Source: Romboutsia weinsteinii (lineage in GTDB: Bacteria > Bacillota > Clostridia > Peptostreptococcales > Peptostreptococcaceae). From it: a DNA stretch of 64,000 nt. Position 1 is the first letter of the stretch; each line of letters starts with the position of its first letter. Positions 1 through 10,234 of this stretch are shown piece after piece. The notes under the pieces were generated by a model. It was not told the origin of the DNA. It did no database searches and worked only from the letters and a program-made list of their open reading frames with translations. The stretch is taken from positions 62,001-126,000 of the forward strand of contig NZ_NOJY02000003.1 of the NCBI RefSeq assembly GCF_002250835.2. Reading direction: 5' to 3'. The translations under genes and the position numbers were made by a program.

Positions 1-659
<659 letters not shown>

Positions 660-669
660 TATTTTCCCC

Positions 670-1695
670 CTATTTTACTATCATTGCATCTCCAAAGCTG
701 AAGAATCTGTATTCATTTTCTACAGCAGTTTCATATGCATTTAGCACGCTTTCCTTATTAGCTAGGGCACTTACTAACATTATTAATGTTGACTCTGGTA
801 AATGGAAATTAGTTATAAGTCTATCCACAATCTTAAATTTGTAGCCAGGATAGATAAATATATTAGTCCATCCACTAGACTCTTTTATAACTCCATTTTC
901 ATCACTTGCTGACTCAACCGTTCTACAACTAGTAGTCCCTACACAAATTACATTCTTACCATTTGCTTTTGCTTTATTTATCTTTTGGGCTGCTTCTTCA
1001 TCTACCATGTAGTATTCTGAATGCATCTCATGGTTTAATACATCGTCAACCTTAACTGGTCTAAATGTACCAAGACCTACATGTAAAGTAACAAAGGCAA
1101 TATCTACACCCTTATCCTTTATTGTTTGTAATAGGTCTTCAGTAAAGTGTAGTCCTGCTGTAGGTGCTGCTGCCGAACCGTTATGTTTAGAATATACAGT
1201 TTGGTATCTTTCCTTTTCTTCTAGTCTTTCAGTTATATATGGAGGAAGTGGCATGTTTCCTAACTCATCTAAAACTTCTTCAAATATTCCTTCATAATGA
1301 AACTTCACTATTCTAGATCCTTCTTCAGCAAGTCCTACGACTTCTCCTACTAACTTTCCATTTCCAAAAGAAAATTTAGTCCCAACCTTTGCTCTTTTAC
1401 CTGGCTTAACTAATGCTTGCCAAGTGTCATCTTCAGTTCTTTTTAATAGTAAAAATTCTATCTTACCTCCAGTGTCAACCTTCTCACCTATTAATCTAGC
1501 TGGTAAAACTCTAGTATTATTAAGTACTAGACAGTCTCCTGGATTTAAATAATCTACTACATCTTTAAATATCTTGTGCTCAATCTCTCCCGTTTCTCTG
1601 TCTAAAACCATAAGTTTAGAACTTGATCTATCTTTTATTGGAACTTGAGCTATTAATTCGTCTGGTAAATTAAAATAAAAGTCACTTGTTTTCAA
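670..1695 (-). CDS. queA: S-adenosylmethionine:tRNA ribosyltransferase-isomerase
   Basis: 341 residues. QueA transfers and isomerises the ribose of S-adenosylmethionine onto preQ1-modified tRNA to give epoxyqueuosine. Conserved family sequences are clear: [23 protein letters not shown] at the N-terminus, [11 protein letters not shown] near 60, [15 protein letters not shown] near 175, [10 protein letters not shown] near 205 and [13 protein letters not shown] near 295. I place the start at TTG 1693-1695 because it follows GAAAGGAAG at good spacing and gives the family-typical N-terminus; an in-frame ATG at 1726 lacks a ribosome site. Sits between ruvB and the PsiE-like gene. Confidence 0.95.
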   Translation of the reverse strand: MKTSDFYFNLPDELIAQVPIKDRSSSKLMVLDRETGEIEHKIFKDVVDYLNPGDCLVLNNTRVLPARLIGEKVDTGGKIEFLLLKRTEDDTWQALVKPGKRAKVGTKFSFGNGKLVGEVVGLAEEGSRIVKFHYEGIFEEVLDELGNMPLPPYITERLEEKERYQTVYSKHNGSAAAPTAGLHFTEDLLQTIKDKGVDIAFVTLHVGLGTFRPVKVDDVLNHEMHSEYYMVDEEAAQKINKAKANGKNVICVGTTSCRTVESASDENGVIKESSGWTNIFIYPGYKFKIVDRLITNFHLPESTLIMLVSALANKESVLNAYETAVENEYRFFSFGDAMIVK

Positions 1696-1842
1696 AATAA
1701 AACTTCCTTTCAAAAAATATATGCACATACAATGATAACAAAAAAATCGTATTTTTTCTATACAAATATGCCTATACCTATATTTATCTGGTGTTTATTT
1801 AGTGTTTATTTTTGTAGTAGTTACTATATTTTTATCTTTAGA

Positions 1843-2859
1843 TTATTTATTAGGGTATTGAATATTTAAATGTTCATAAGCTAGGGGCATAGCTATTCTT
1901 CCTCTAGGACTCCTATTTATAAAACCTAGTTGAAGTAAGTATGGTTCATATACATCTTCTATAGTATTTCTGTCTTCTCCAATAGATGCAGCTAGTGTGT
2001 CAAGACCAACTGGTCCACCTTTGAACTTCTGTATTATAGTAAGCAATAACTTTTCGTCTACATCATCAAGCCCCAAACTATCTACTCCTAGAAGTTCTAG
2101 CGCTTGATTTGCAACCTCATCAGTAATATTTCCATCTGCTCTTACTTGAGCATAGTCTCTTACTCTCTTTAGTAATCTATTTGCTATTCTTGGTGTTCCT
2201 CTAGAACGCTTTGCTACTTCCATAGCTCCTCCAGCTTGTATCTCTGCTCCAAGTATAGTAGCTGATCTCATAACGATTTGTGCTAATTCATCAACTGTAT
2301 AATAATCTAGTTTACAAATAACTCCAAATCTATCTCTAAGAGGATTTGTAAGCATACCTGCTCTAGTAGTAGCTCCTATCAATGTAAACTTTGGTAAATC
2401 AAGTCTTATACTTCTCGCCGAAGGTCCCTTACCTATTATAATATCTAGGCAATAGTCTTCCATAGCAGGATAAAGTACTTCCTCGACACTTCTATTTATA
2501 CGATGTATTTCATCAATAAATAAAACATCATTTTCATTAAGATTTGTAAGTATAGCTGCCAAATCCCCAGCTCTTTCTATAGCTGGTCCTGAAGTAATCC
2601 TTAGGTTAACTCCCATTTCATTAGCAATTATACTTGATAATGTAGTTTTACCAAGCCCTGGAGGACCATATAAAAGTACATGATCTAGTGGCTCATTTCT
2701 AGACTTTGCTGCCTCTATAAAAATGTTTAATTGTTCTTTTGTCTTTTCTTGTCCTAAGTAATCATCTAAAGATTTGGGTCTTAGATTGTTTTCTATGTCA
2801 ACATCATCATTTTGCATTGTAGATGTAATTATCCTGTTTTCATCTTCAAAATCAAACAT
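1843..2859 (-). CDS. ruvB: Holliday junction branch migration DNA helicase RuvB
   Basis: 338 residues, normal family length. AAA+ ATPase that drives branch migration with RuvA. Walker [10 protein letters not shown] at 65-73, Walker B LFIDEIHR near 114-121, sensor-1 GATTRAG, and the C-terminal winged helix with [16 protein letters not shown]. Preceded by AAGGGGGAAGCAC. Third gene in the minus-strand ruvC-ruvA-ruvB order, 66 bases after ruvA; about 150 bases of A+T-rich spacer separate it from queA. Confidence 0.97.
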   Translation of the reverse strand: MFDFEDENRIITSTMQNDDVDIENNLRPKSLDDYLGQEKTKEQLNIFIEAAKSRNEPLDHVLLYGPPGLGKTTLSSIIANEMGVNLRITSGPAIERAGDLAAILTNLNENDVLFIDEIHRINRSVEEVLYPAMEDYCLDIIIGKGPSARSIRLDLPKFTLIGATTRAGMLTNPLRDRFGVICKLDYYTVDELAQIVMRSATILGAEIQAGGAMEVAKRSRGTPRIANRLLKRVRDYAQVRADGNITDEVANQALELLGVDSLGLDDVDEKLLLTIIQKFKGGPVGLDTLAASIGEDRNTIEDVYEPYLLQLGFINRSPRGRIAMPLAYEHLNIQYPNK

Positions 2860-2925
2860 GTGCTTCCCCCTTTATATTTATCCATATGGATAATAGTTTA
2901 TACATTCTATACTGCTATATTTAAC

Positions 2926-3528
2926 TTATCTTAGCGACTTGCTCATTATATAAGTTAAAGATTTCTTTATAATATCTTCCGTATTCATACCATCTTTTTT
3001 GCACTTCTCTACAGCTTCCTTCGCTTCTGGTGCAGAGTATCCTAGTGCTAATAAAGCATCTACTGCCTCATCTTGTGATATTCCTATTGGTGCCTGGCTT
3101 AATAATGTAGGCTCAAACTCAACATTATTCTTGTCTACCTTATCTTTAAGTTCTAAGATTATTCTTTCAGCCGTCTTTTTACCAACACCTGGAGCCTTTG
3201 ATAATTTTGCTATATCTTCGCTTAGTATAAAAGCTCCTATCTGTCCTGGAGATGCAAAAGATAATATTCCAAGACCTACTTTAGGTCCAATTTTTGATAC
3301 AGATGTTAGTAATTCAAACATTTTTAACTCTTCTTGACTACCAAATCCACAAAGACTCATATCATCTTCTCTCACTATAAGCTTAGTATATATTTTAGCC
3401 ATTTTTCCTAATTGTAAATCCTTTATCGTGTTTGATGAAACATTTATTTTGTAGCCTATATTATTATTTTCTACTACTATACTGTCTAAACGAATTTCTT
3501 CTATTGTTCCTTTTATATAACTATACAT
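2926..3528 (-). CDS. ruvA: Holliday junction DNA helicase RuvA
   Basis: 200 residues. N-terminal OB fold ([20 protein letters not shown]), two helix-hairpin-helix motifs ([19 protein letters not shown] and [22 protein letters not shown]), then an acidic linker and the C-terminal domain that contacts RuvB ([12 protein letters not shown]). Forms tetramers on Holliday junctions. The start codon overlaps the end of ruvC by 8 bases, with GGGGGCAAAT as ribosome site inside the ruvC end, so the two are translationally coupled. Confidence 0.96.
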   Translation of the reverse strand: MYSYIKGTIEEIRLDSIVVENNNIGYKINVSSNTIKDLQLGKMAKIYTKLIVREDDMSLCGFGSQEELKMFELLTSVSKIGPKVGLGILSFASPGQIGAFILSEDIAKLSKAPGVGKKTAERIILELKDKVDKNNVEFEPTLLSQAPIGISQDEAVDALLALGYSAPEAKEAVEKCKKDGMNTEDIIKKSLTYIMSKSLR

Positions 3529-4030
3529 ATTTGCCCCCTATGTTTTTTAAAGTTTTCTCTAATTTATTGGCATGAGCATGACAAATAGCAACTGCTAAAG
3601 CATCTGCCACATCATCTGGCTTTGGCACACTCTTTAAGTTTAAAAATGATGTAACCATCTGCTGTACCTGAGCCTTTTGAGCTCTTCCATAACCTACTAC
3701 TCCTTGCTTTACTTGAAGAGGAGTATATTCATATACTGGCTTTCCATTATGAGCACAAGCGAGCATAGTAACTCCTCTAGCTTGAGCTACTGTAATTGCA
3801 GTTTTAACATTTTTATTGAAGAATAGTTCTTCTATGCCTATTTCATCTATGTTATATTTCTTTATGATTAAGTCTATACCTTTATAGACAAGCTCTAATC
3901 TTTGTAGCATATCCATACCTGCTGGTGTAGTTACTGCACCATAATCTATTACTCTAAACTTATTGTTCTTATACTCTACTATTCCAAATCCTACTATAGC
4001 TATTCCTGGATCTATTCCTAAGATTATCAT
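3521..4030 (-). CDS. ruvC: Crossover junction endodeoxyribonuclease RuvC
   Basis: 169 residues. RNase H-fold resolvase that cuts Holliday junctions. The four acidic metal-binding positions are visible: D7 in ILGIDPG, E in IGIEELFF, and the aspartates of [15 protein letters not shown]. The start at ATG 4028-4030 is preferred over an ATG 18 bases upstream because GGAAGGAAAATAAA precedes it and MIILGIDPG is the family N-terminus. First gene of the visible ruv operon. Confidence 0.96.
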   Translation of the reverse strand: MIILGIDPGIAIVGFGIVEYKNNKFRVIDYGAVTTPAGMDMLQRLELVYKGIDLIIKKYNIDEIGIEELFFNKNVKTAITVAQARGVTMLACAHNGKPVYEYTPLQVKQGVVGYGRAQKAQVQQMVTSFLNLKSVPKPDDVADALAVAICHAHANKLEKTLKNIGGKYV

Positions 4031-4138
4031 TTTATTTTCCTTCCACAAAACTTATGTTCTAAATTATTATATCACAATATGGGCTCAATATAAAAATGTT
4101 CATGCTTACCTAAGCATATTACACTTATCAAATCAATC

Positions 4139-4167
4139 TTGTTAATATATAATATAAACTATATAAC
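4139..4167 (+). promoter_or_regulatory. sigma-A type promoter of manA
   Basis: TTGTTA (4139-4144), 17-base spacer, TATAAC (4162-4167), about 20 bases before the manA start. The spacer and both hexamers are near consensus. Inferred, no mapped start. Confidence 0.5.
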
Positions 4168-4186
4168 TATTTGGCGGAGGTAAGAT

Positions 4187-5137
4187 ATGCAACCATTATT
4201 TTTAAAACCTATTCTAATGGATAAAATCTGGGGTGGGGATTCATTAAAAACTAAATTCAATTACGATATACCAACTAACACTACTGGTGAATGTTGGGGG
4301 ATAAGCGCTCATCCAAACGGTGACTCTGAAATCACTAATGGTGATTATAAAGGAAAGACTTTATCTTATCTTTGGGAAAACCATAGAGAGTTATTTGGAA
4401 ATATGAAGGGGGAAAAATTCCCGCTACTTACAAAAGTACTTGATGCTAACGATAACCTTTCTGTACAAGTGCATCCAGATGATGAGTACGCTCAAGTACA
4501 TGAAAATGGAGAGTTAGGAAAAACTGAATGCTGGTACGTAATAGACTGTGCAGAAGATGCTGATATGATAATAGGTCACAATGCATCATCAAAAGAAGAA
4601 CTTGAAGAAATGATAAAGAATAATGAGTGGGACAAGCTTCTTAGAAGTATAAAAATCAAAAAAGGTGATTTCTTCTATGTTCCAAGTGGTACAATACATG
4701 CACTTTGCAAAGGTACTTTAATACTTGAAACTCAACAAAACTCTGATACAACTTACAGAGTTTATGATTATGATAGAAAAGACGATAATGGAAATCCTCG
4801 TGAACTTCACGTTGAAAAGTCTATAGCTGTCTCTACTACTCCTCACAAAGAAACTAATGAAGAGTTTAAGATTTCTAAGGGAGAAAACTTTACTTGCACT
4901 ACTTATATAAGTAATGAATTCTTCAGTGTTTATAAGTTAGACATAGAAGGTAAAGCTGAATTTAACCATGACCAACCATTCTCTTTATACAGTATAATAG
5001 AAGGTTCTGGTAGCATAACAGTTGAAGAAGAGAACACTACTTTTGAATTAAAGAAAGGTGATCACTTCATACTACCTCACAACTTAGCTAAATTTACTTT
5101 TGGTGGAGAAATGGAAATAATCGCTTCTCACATGTAA
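4187..5137 (+). CDS. manA: Mannose-6-phosphate isomerase, class I
   Basis: 316 residues, the short Firmicute class I form. Interconverts mannose-6-phosphate and fructose-6-phosphate. Cupin fold with zinc ligands in LSVQVHPDDEYA, in KTECWYV, and in VPSGTIHAL. Starts after GGCGGAGGTAAGAT. Monocistronic between divergent ruvC and a terminator. The mannose-family PTS at 21-23.5 kb would make its substrate if that PTS carries mannose; this link is inferred. Confidence 0.95.
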   Translation: MQPLFLKPILMDKIWGGDSLKTKFNYDIPTNTTGECWGISAHPNGDSEITNGDYKGKTLSYLWENHRELFGNMKGEKFPLLTKVLDANDNLSVQVHPDDEYAQVHENGELGKTECWYVIDCAEDADMIIGHNASSKEELEEMIKNNEWDKLLRSIKIKKGDFFYVPSGTIHALCKGTLILETQQNSDTTYRVYDYDRKDDNGNPRELHVEKSIAVSTTPHKETNEEFKISKGENFTCTTYISNEFFSVYKLDIEGKAEFNHDQPFSLYSIIEGSGSITVEEENTTFELKKGDHFILPHNLAKFTFGGEMEIIASHM

Positions 5138-5151
5138 TTTATATATAAAAT

Positions 5152-5197
5152 AGGCTGTCTAACACGAATTAATTTTGTGCTTGGACAGCCTTTATTA
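5152..5197 (+). terminator. Terminator after manA
   Basis: AGGCTGTC ... GACAGCCT stem with an A+T-rich loop, followed by TTTATTATTT. Lies between convergent manA and the BofC-like gene. Confidence 0.75.
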
Positions 5198-5206
5198 TTT
5201 AATATA

Positions 5207-5806
5207 TTAACTTCCGAAATCTTCTAATCTAGAATATGCGTCATCTTCTGTCTCTACTACTACACCTTTTTTAATTTCACTTTGTGCTGTTTTTGGAAGT
5301 GATTCTATTGATATAGAAGTTTTCTCTAATAACTTCTTATTTCCCTTAGCATCATATTTATAAAGTCCTATATTTCCCTCGTTGCTTTCTATAGTATATT
5401 TATTAGCTTTTGATTCATCATTTGTTGACATTACTTCTGATAATACGATTTCATATTTACTCATATTTTCAATTGTTCTATCTGGATACTTATCTTTTAA
5501 ATAAGCAACTATTTCGTCTTTTGATTTATTTATTAATTCTTGTGGAATAGTTCCTATCATAATAGGTCCTTCCTTGCTGTCACTTCCATCTTCATTTTTC
5601 TTTTGAACCCACATTTCACAATCCTTGTTTAGTTCAAAAACTTCCTTGGATTTTTCATTACTAGTTTCCTCAACCTTAGCTTGATTTTTATTACTGTCAA
5701 TATTTCTAGTTTTTATTCCTAAGTAGATTCCGCTACTTAATACAAGTACTCCTATTAAAATCAAAACTGGAATTCTCCATTTTGTTGGCTCTTTTTTTTC
5801 AAACAT
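5207..5806 (-). CDS. Membrane-anchored protein with BofC C-terminal-like domain
   Basis: 199 residues. A short basic N-terminus, one membrane segment (about 11-30), a charged linker, then two small alpha/beta units. The last 60 residues (NIGLYKYDAKGNKKLLEKT, SLPKTAQSEIKKGV, ends EDAYSRLEDFGS) match the pattern of the BofC C-terminal domain (PF08955). In Bacillus subtilis BofC restrains the SpoIVB protease in the intermembrane space of the sporangium. A SpoIVB-type peptidase is encoded at 33008-34006, so a partner exists in the window. The usual BofC N-terminal domain is not clearly recognisable, and this protein is anchored rather than secreted. Good ribosome site GAAGGAGGTTATGTT. Confidence 0.65.
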   Translation of the reverse strand: MFEKKEPTKWRIPVLILIGVLVLSSGIYLGIKTRNIDSNKNQAKVEETSNEKSKEVFELNKDCEMWVQKKNEDGSDSKEGPIMIGTIPQELINKSKDEIVAYLKDKYPDRTIENMSKYEIVLSEVMSTNDESKANKYTIESNEGNIGLYKYDAKGNKKLLEKTSISIESLPKTAQSEIKKGVVVETEDDAYSRLEDFGS

Positions 5807-5965
5807 AACATAACCTCCTTCTACATATTATTTTTTCCACCTTAGATTTTCTTATACAATATAGGTAAATTTTAGTAGAATTATATATCTATATAGTTGT
5901 CTCATTTCTCTAATTTCATACATATTATAATGTATCTTTTTTATTTTATATGAGGAGGGGTTGGA

Positions 5966-6286
5966 ATGAGTGCTTATATCAGAATAATCTACGATAAATT
6001 AGACTTTCTTGAGTTTAAACAAAACATACTTTTTTTAAAACAACCTCAGCATAAGGCCTCTGTTTTTAATGAACTTTCTCTCGATGATTTCTTGAAGATC
6101 CGAGATTTTACAAGGGATGTTGAAGAGAAAATTAATGACGGCAAAGTATTAAGCTTTGAAGATTATGAAAAGGGATTATTTGAAGTTTGGCCTCCTATAA
6201 GATCCTATCCTGCATCTTCTACTCTTATTGCTAAGGCTCTTATGAGTGCAGGGAACTATGACAAACTATTTCAACATAATAATTAA
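5966..6286 (+). CDS. Small soluble protein of unknown function
   Basis: 106 residues with a strong ribosome site (GAGGAGGGGTTGGA) and its own terminator, so it is very likely a real gene. No signal peptide or membrane segment. Mostly helical and charged, with EDYEKGLFEVWPPIRSYP as the most distinctive stretch. I do not recognise a family. It stands alone between the BofC-like gene and a DUF1540 gene. Confidence 0.75.
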   Translation: MSAYIRIIYDKLDFLEFKQNILFLKQPQHKASVFNELSLDDFLKIRDFTRDVEEKINDGKVLSFEDYEKGLFEVWPPIRSYPASSTLIAKALMSAGNYDKLFQHNN

Positions 6287-6308
6287 TTGTGTTTATTCTT
6301 TCAACTTA

Positions 6309-6345
6309 AAGATGGTCTCTATAAATTTTATAGACTATCTTTTTG
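6309..6345 (+). terminator. Terminator after the 106-residue gene
   Basis: AGATGGT ... ACTATCT stem with an inner CTATAA/TTATAG extension, followed by TTTTTG. Confidence 0.7.
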
Positions 6346-6439
6346 TTTGCTTGTTTTATAAATTCGAAAATTATAGCTATACTTTCTTAAAAATTTGGCG
6401 ATACTCCTAAATGATTATATATTGTTAGGAGGTAATATT

Positions 6440-6763
6440 ATGGAAAATATTAGTTGTAGTGTAATAAACTGTTCTCACAATGATGGTGGGACTTGTTATG
6501 CAAATAAAATATCTGTAAATGGTAAAAAGGCACGTACAAGCGTACATACTTGCTGTAGCTCATTCTTAGATGAGTCTGTATATAGCAATTTAACAAATAA
6601 TACTAATGATAATGGATCTTGTAAAATAGCACTATGTAATGTTAAGACTTGCACTTACAATGCGGGTACAGTTTGCTCTCTTCATGACTTAGCTGTGACT
6701 GCAAATGCTAGCAATGCTAATCTTTATTCAGAAACTTCTTGCGCTAGCTTTAAATGCAAATAA
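6440..6763 (+). CDS. DUF1540 domain protein, two tandem cysteine-rich units
   Basis: 107 residues from ATG 6440, which follows TTAGGAGGTAATATT; a further in-frame ATG at 6395 has no ribosome site. Two DUF1540-like units in tandem: C-x3-NCSHNDGGTCYA ... SFL at 6-45 and C-x3-CTYNAGTVCSL ... CASFKC at 65-105. These small cysteine proteins are common in clostridia and are thought to bind metal; function is not established. Confidence 0.85.
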   Translation: MENISCSVINCSHNDGGTCYANKISVNGKKARTSVHTCCSSFLDESVYSNLTNNTNDNGSCKIALCNVKTCTYNAGTVCSLHDLAVTANASNANLYSETSCASFKCK

Positions 6764-6785
6764 CATACTACATATGTTTTGAATT

Positions 6786-6829
6786 AAAAGAGGTGCATTT
6801 AGAAAATTCTAAATGCACCTCTTTTTTTT
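6786..6829. terminator. Bidirectional terminator between DUF1540 gene and murR
   Basis: Near-perfect hairpin, AAAAGAGGTGCATTTAGA paired with TCTAAATGCACCTCTTTT, with T8 on the plus side and TTTTAATTC on the minus side. Serves two convergent genes. Confidence 0.85.
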
Positions 6830-6868
6830 ACAATCAATTTAATAATGTGATGTTACTTCGCCTTAGGC

Positions 6869-7708
6869 TTATTTTAATACTTTTACAAGCTCTCTTGTCG
6901 CCATAAGCTTAGCTTCATTTTCTTTTATATCATTTTGAATAAGAGCTATATATATAATATCTACTAGAGTTAGCATTGCTATTCTCGATGATATCGCCCC
7001 TTCTCTTAGGCTATTTTCTACATTTGAAACATATAGATTAATATCACATAAACTACTCAAACTACTTTCTCCAAACTTTGTAATACCAATACATGTAGCT
7101 TTGTTACACTTTGACTTTTTCATAGATTCTACTACTTCTTTAGATTCCCCAGAATAAGATATTCCTATTGCAACATCTCCTTCAGTAACATTGTTTGAGC
7201 TCATAAGTTGCATATGTGAATCAGTAAATGTGATAGTGTTCTTGTTGATTCTAACCAATTTCATTTGTAAATCTTGAGATACTAAAGAAGAACCACCTAT
7301 CCCATATATATATACTTTTTTAGCTTTTTGAATATAGTCTACAGCATCTTTTATATCTTTATTATTATTAAGACTTACTGATTTATATATGGTATTAGCA
7401 TTTTTATTACTTATACTTTCTATTATAGAGTCTAAGCTAGATTTTTCATCAATATAAGCATACTCTGACTTAGATTCATTATTATCCTTTTCTTTTGCAA
7501 GTTCAATTTTAAAATCTGAAAATCCATCATACCCTAATTTTCTGCAAAATCTAACTATACTAGCTGTACTCCCACCACAATTATTAGCAAGACCACTAAC
7601 AGTCATTTTACATACTTCTTCTTTATTATCTAAAACGTAATCTGCAATTTTCTTATCAACTTCTGTTAAATTCTTATATACTTGATTTAATTTTAAAATA
7701 CAACTCAC
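6869..7708 (-). CDS. murR: MurR/RpiR family transcriptional regulator
   Basis: 279 residues. N-terminal RpiR helix-turn-helix (MTVSGLANNCGGSTASIVRFC near 36-56) and a C-terminal SIS sugar-phosphate domain (YIYGIGGSS, GISYSGESKEVVE). In MurNAc operons the SIS domain senses MurNAc-6-phosphate and releases the operator. The start is GTG 7706-7708, 8 bases after AAAGGTGG; a GTG 12 bases upstream overlaps that site. Last gene of the murQ-murP-mupG-murR operon, 20 bases after mupG. Its probable targets are the inverted repeats at 11182-11229. Symbol assigned from context. Confidence 0.85.
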   Translation of the reverse strand: MSCILKLNQVYKNLTEVDKKIADYVLDNKEEVCKMTVSGLANNCGGSTASIVRFCRKLGYDGFSDFKIELAKEKDNNESKSEYAYIDEKSSLDSIIESISNKNANTIYKSVSLNNNKDIKDAVDYIQKAKKVYIYGIGGSSLVSQDLQMKLVRINKNTITFTDSHMQLMSSNNVTEGDVAIGISYSGESKEVVESMKKSKCNKATCIGITKFGESSLSSLCDINLYVSNVENSLREGAISSRIAMLTLVDIIYIALIQNDIKENEAKLMATRELVKVLK

Positions 7709-7728
7709 CCTAAAAACCACCTTTATTA

Positions 7729-8808
7729 TTATCTATTATTTTTAATAATATCAAATTTTACATCATCTGATATATACTTAATTAAAAATAAATCTTCATC
7801 TATTATTTGACCTATTACATTTATTCTATCATCTTTTGGCAGGTCTTTTCTACATATTTGTAATTCACACATATATCTAAGGTATTTTTTATTGTCTACA
7901 GTTATAGCCCCTTCTTTTCTTTCTATATTATTATTTTCCGGCTCTATAACACTCTTTAAGTTAAATCTCCCCTCAACAGCTCTAACAACATCACAAGCAG
8001 AATCACTTCTATCAGTAAGTATATTATTATTTATAAGATCTAATACTTCTTCATTTATTGTGAATAAATCGGCTCTAAGTTCTACACTACTCTTTATACT
8101 ACCTACAGATTTTAACTCATCATAGCCCGCTATTGCATCTCCAAAATAAACATTATCACATCCAAGTGCAAATAGATGTCTAGCACTATTGTATGGCTTC
8201 TCATTTCTATGCATCTCTAACGTTGGTAATCCTTCGTATACTGGGCCTCTTTTATTTATTAAAGATGGTATAAATGCAGATACCTCAATACCTAAGTCCT
8301 GTATTATTTCATTCTTAATAACTAAACTTTCTTCTGATATGCCTGTGTTATTTCTTGGATAGTAGTTGTGACACGCTATAATATTATCATAATTTGGATT
8401 ATGCTTATCTAATTTTTTTAGATACTTTTTAGTAAGCGTGCTAGCATTTAGTTCTATTTTTATACCTATATCATTATTACTAAAAGCTGCTACTTCTTCT
8501 TCGCTAAATCCAAAGTCTAATCTAAGTATCTCTACTCCCATCTCCTTAAATGAAGCTAAATTATTTTTCTCTATCTCTAAAAATTCAAATGCATTATTAG
8601 ATATATCGCAACTAACTATCATATTAAGCTTTTTAGCTTCTTCTAAAAATATTTTTATATCTTTTGCTAGTACTTTGTAATCGGCTTCTGGTATGTGTAG
8701 AGATGTAAATACTCTATCAAACCCCAAGCTCTTTGCACTTTTCATATACTCTATGTTATCACTTAAGCTATTTTCTAACCCAAAATAAACTGAAATTCCT
8801 TTTTGCAT
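7729..8808 (-). CDS. mupG: 6-phospho-N-acetylmuramidase, MupG family
   Basis: 359 residues, TIM-barrel plus small C-terminal cyclophilin-like domain (DUF871 family). MupG of Staphylococcus aureus cleaves MurNAc-6-phosphate-GlcNAc inside the cell. Recognisable features are GISVYFGLE, SLHIPEAD, EILRLDFGFS, IACHNYYPRNNTGIS, GLPTLEMHRNEKPYNSARHL and VYFGDAIAGYDEL. Lies between murP and murR, the order expected for a muropeptide salvage operon of Gram-positives. Some MupG proteins are still annotated as outer-surface-like proteins. Confidence 0.88.
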   Translation of the reverse strand: MQKGISVYFGLENSLSDNIEYMKSAKSLGFDRVFTSLHIPEADYKVLAKDIKIFLEEAKKLNMIVSCDISNNAFEFLEIEKNNLASFKEMGVEILRLDFGFSEEEVAAFSNNDIGIKIELNASTLTKKYLKKLDKHNPNYDNIIACHNYYPRNNTGISEESLVIKNEIIQDLGIEVSAFIPSLINKRGPVYEGLPTLEMHRNEKPYNSARHLFALGCDNVYFGDAIAGYDELKSVGSIKSSVELRADLFTINEEVLDLINNNILTDRSDSACDVVRAVEGRFNLKSVIEPENNNIERKEGAITVDNKKYLRYMCELQICRKDLPKDDRINVIGQIIDEDLFLIKYISDDVKFDIIKNNR

Positions 8809-8829
8809 AACTTTATCTCCTTCATATAC

Positions 8830-8864
8830 AAAATGGCTAAAGACATAAAGCCTCTAGCCATTTT
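8830..8864 (-). other. Intercistronic hairpin between murP and mupG
   Basis: AAAATGGCTA ... TAGCCATTTT with a 15-base loop, in the 61-base gap. The following tract is only TTTTG, so it may be a leaky terminator or an mRNA-stabilising hairpin that sets murQP above mupG-murR. Confidence 0.5.
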
Positions 8865-8869
8865 TATTT

Positions 8870-10222
8870 TTATTCAGCAGGATCTTCAAATCCTAATAAA
8901 TTAGTAGCTATAAATCCACCTATATAAGCTGCAGCTATACCTAATAAATACTGCATCGGTAAGTTAGTAAGTATAGCTAAAGGAATACCTGATACACCCA
9001 TTGCTATAGCCCCTACTTTGAATATTGCTATCACAGCGCCACCACAAGCTCCACCTATTGCAGCTCCCAAAAATGGCTTTCCAAGTGGTAATGTAACTCC
9101 ATATATAAGAGGTTCTCCTATACCTAATACACCTATTGGTAAAGCTGACATTATAGTCTTCTTCAATCTAGCGTTTTTAGTTTTCATATATATTGCAAAT
9201 GATGCCCCTACTTGTCCAGCACCTGCCATTGCAAGTATCGGAAGTAATGTAGTCATTCCAAAGCTTTCTATTAATTGAGCATGTATTGGAGTTAATCCAT
9301 GGTGAAGACCAGTCATAACTAATGGTAAGAATAATCCTCCAAGTAAGAATCCTGTAAATGCTCCACCTTTTTCTATCGCTACAGTTGTTGCTACACCTAT
9401 AGAGTCAGCTATGAACCCACCCACTGGTTGTATAACAAATATTGCCACAATAATACTTAATAATATTACTAATAATGGTGTTATAAATAAATCTAATGTT
9501 TCTGGAACTATTTTTCTTATCTTCTTTTCTAAGAAACATGCTAGAGCACATACTGCAAGCACTGCTAATACTCCACCACGTCCAGGGACTAAATTATTCC
9601 CAAATAAAACTATATCTGATAATGCAGCCGAGCTCATTATTGCAGCTAGTGTTCCACCTATCATTGGAGATCCACCAAACTCTTTACTTGCATTAACACC
9701 TACTAAAACATTTATTACTCCGAATACTCCATTACCTACAACAGCCATTAACATACCTATAGTTGTTGCAGACCATCCATCAACAAACTTACCTAATAAA
9801 TTACTTAGAGCAAGCACTAATCCACATCCTATAAATGCTGGTATTAATGGAATAAATATATTTGCCACTTGTTTAAGAAGTAACTTAAACGGTGTTTGAT
9901 TCTTTTGCTTTATTTCACTTCTTAAATCACTAGCAGTATCCACTTCTCCAACTTTTTTACCAGTCAACTTTGAGAATTCTTCACAAACCTTATTAACTCT
10001 ACCTGGACCTAATATTATTTGAAGTTGACCCTCTTGTTCAACTACCCCCATAACACCCTCTATTTTTTTCAATTCATCTTGAGAGAATATGCTAGTATCT
10101 TTTATTCCTAATCTTAATCTTGTCATACAGTGAGATACAGATATTACATTTTCTTTTTCACCTACGATATTGTAGATTTGTAATGCAATTTCATAAGCTT
10201 GGTTCTTTGATTTGTCAGCCAT
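8870..10222 (-). CDS. murP: PTS N-acetylmuramic acid transporter, EIIBC
   Basis: 450 residues. EIIB domain at 1-90 with the phospho-accepting cysteine C32 in SVSHCMTRLRL, then a 10-segment EIIC domain from about 115. No EIIA domain, so it must borrow a glucose-type EIIA, as known MurP proteins do. GLHHGLTPIHAQLIESFG and GIGEPLIYGVTLPLGKPF are EIIC signatures. Imports and phosphorylates MurNAc (or MurNAc-GlcNAc, given mupG). Ribosome site AAGGGGGAGCTAAG; 12 bases after murQ. Confidence 0.9.
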   Translation of the reverse strand: MADKSKNQAYEIALQIYNIVGEKENVISVSHCMTRLRLGIKDTSIFSQDELKKIEGVMGVVEQEGQLQIILGPGRVNKVCEEFSKLTGKKVGEVDTASDLRSEIKQKNQTPFKLLLKQVANIFIPLIPAFIGCGLVLALSNLLGKFVDGWSATTIGMLMAVVGNGVFGVINVLVGVNASKEFGGSPMIGGTLAAIMSSAALSDIVLFGNNLVPGRGGVLAVLAVCALACFLEKKIRKIVPETLDLFITPLLVILLSIIVAIFVIQPVGGFIADSIGVATTVAIEKGGAFTGFLLGGLFLPLVMTGLHHGLTPIHAQLIESFGMTTLLPILAMAGAGQVGASFAIYMKTKNARLKKTIMSALPIGVLGIGEPLIYGVTLPLGKPFLGAAIGGACGGAVIAIFKVGAIAMGVSGIPLAILTNLPMQYLLGIAAAYIGGFIATNLLGFEDPAE

Positions 10223-10234
10223 CTTAGCTCCCCC

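Noticed and set aside
1696-1728. Upstream ATG extension of queA
   Set aside because: No ribosome site before the ATG, and the added residues are not seen in the family; TTG at 1693-1695 has a strong site and the correct N-terminus.
9411-9899. 162-residue plus-strand frame inside murP
   Set aside because: Antisense of a membrane transporter gene; Pro/Thr/Asn-rich translation, no ribosome site, overlaps a clearly real EIIC domain.
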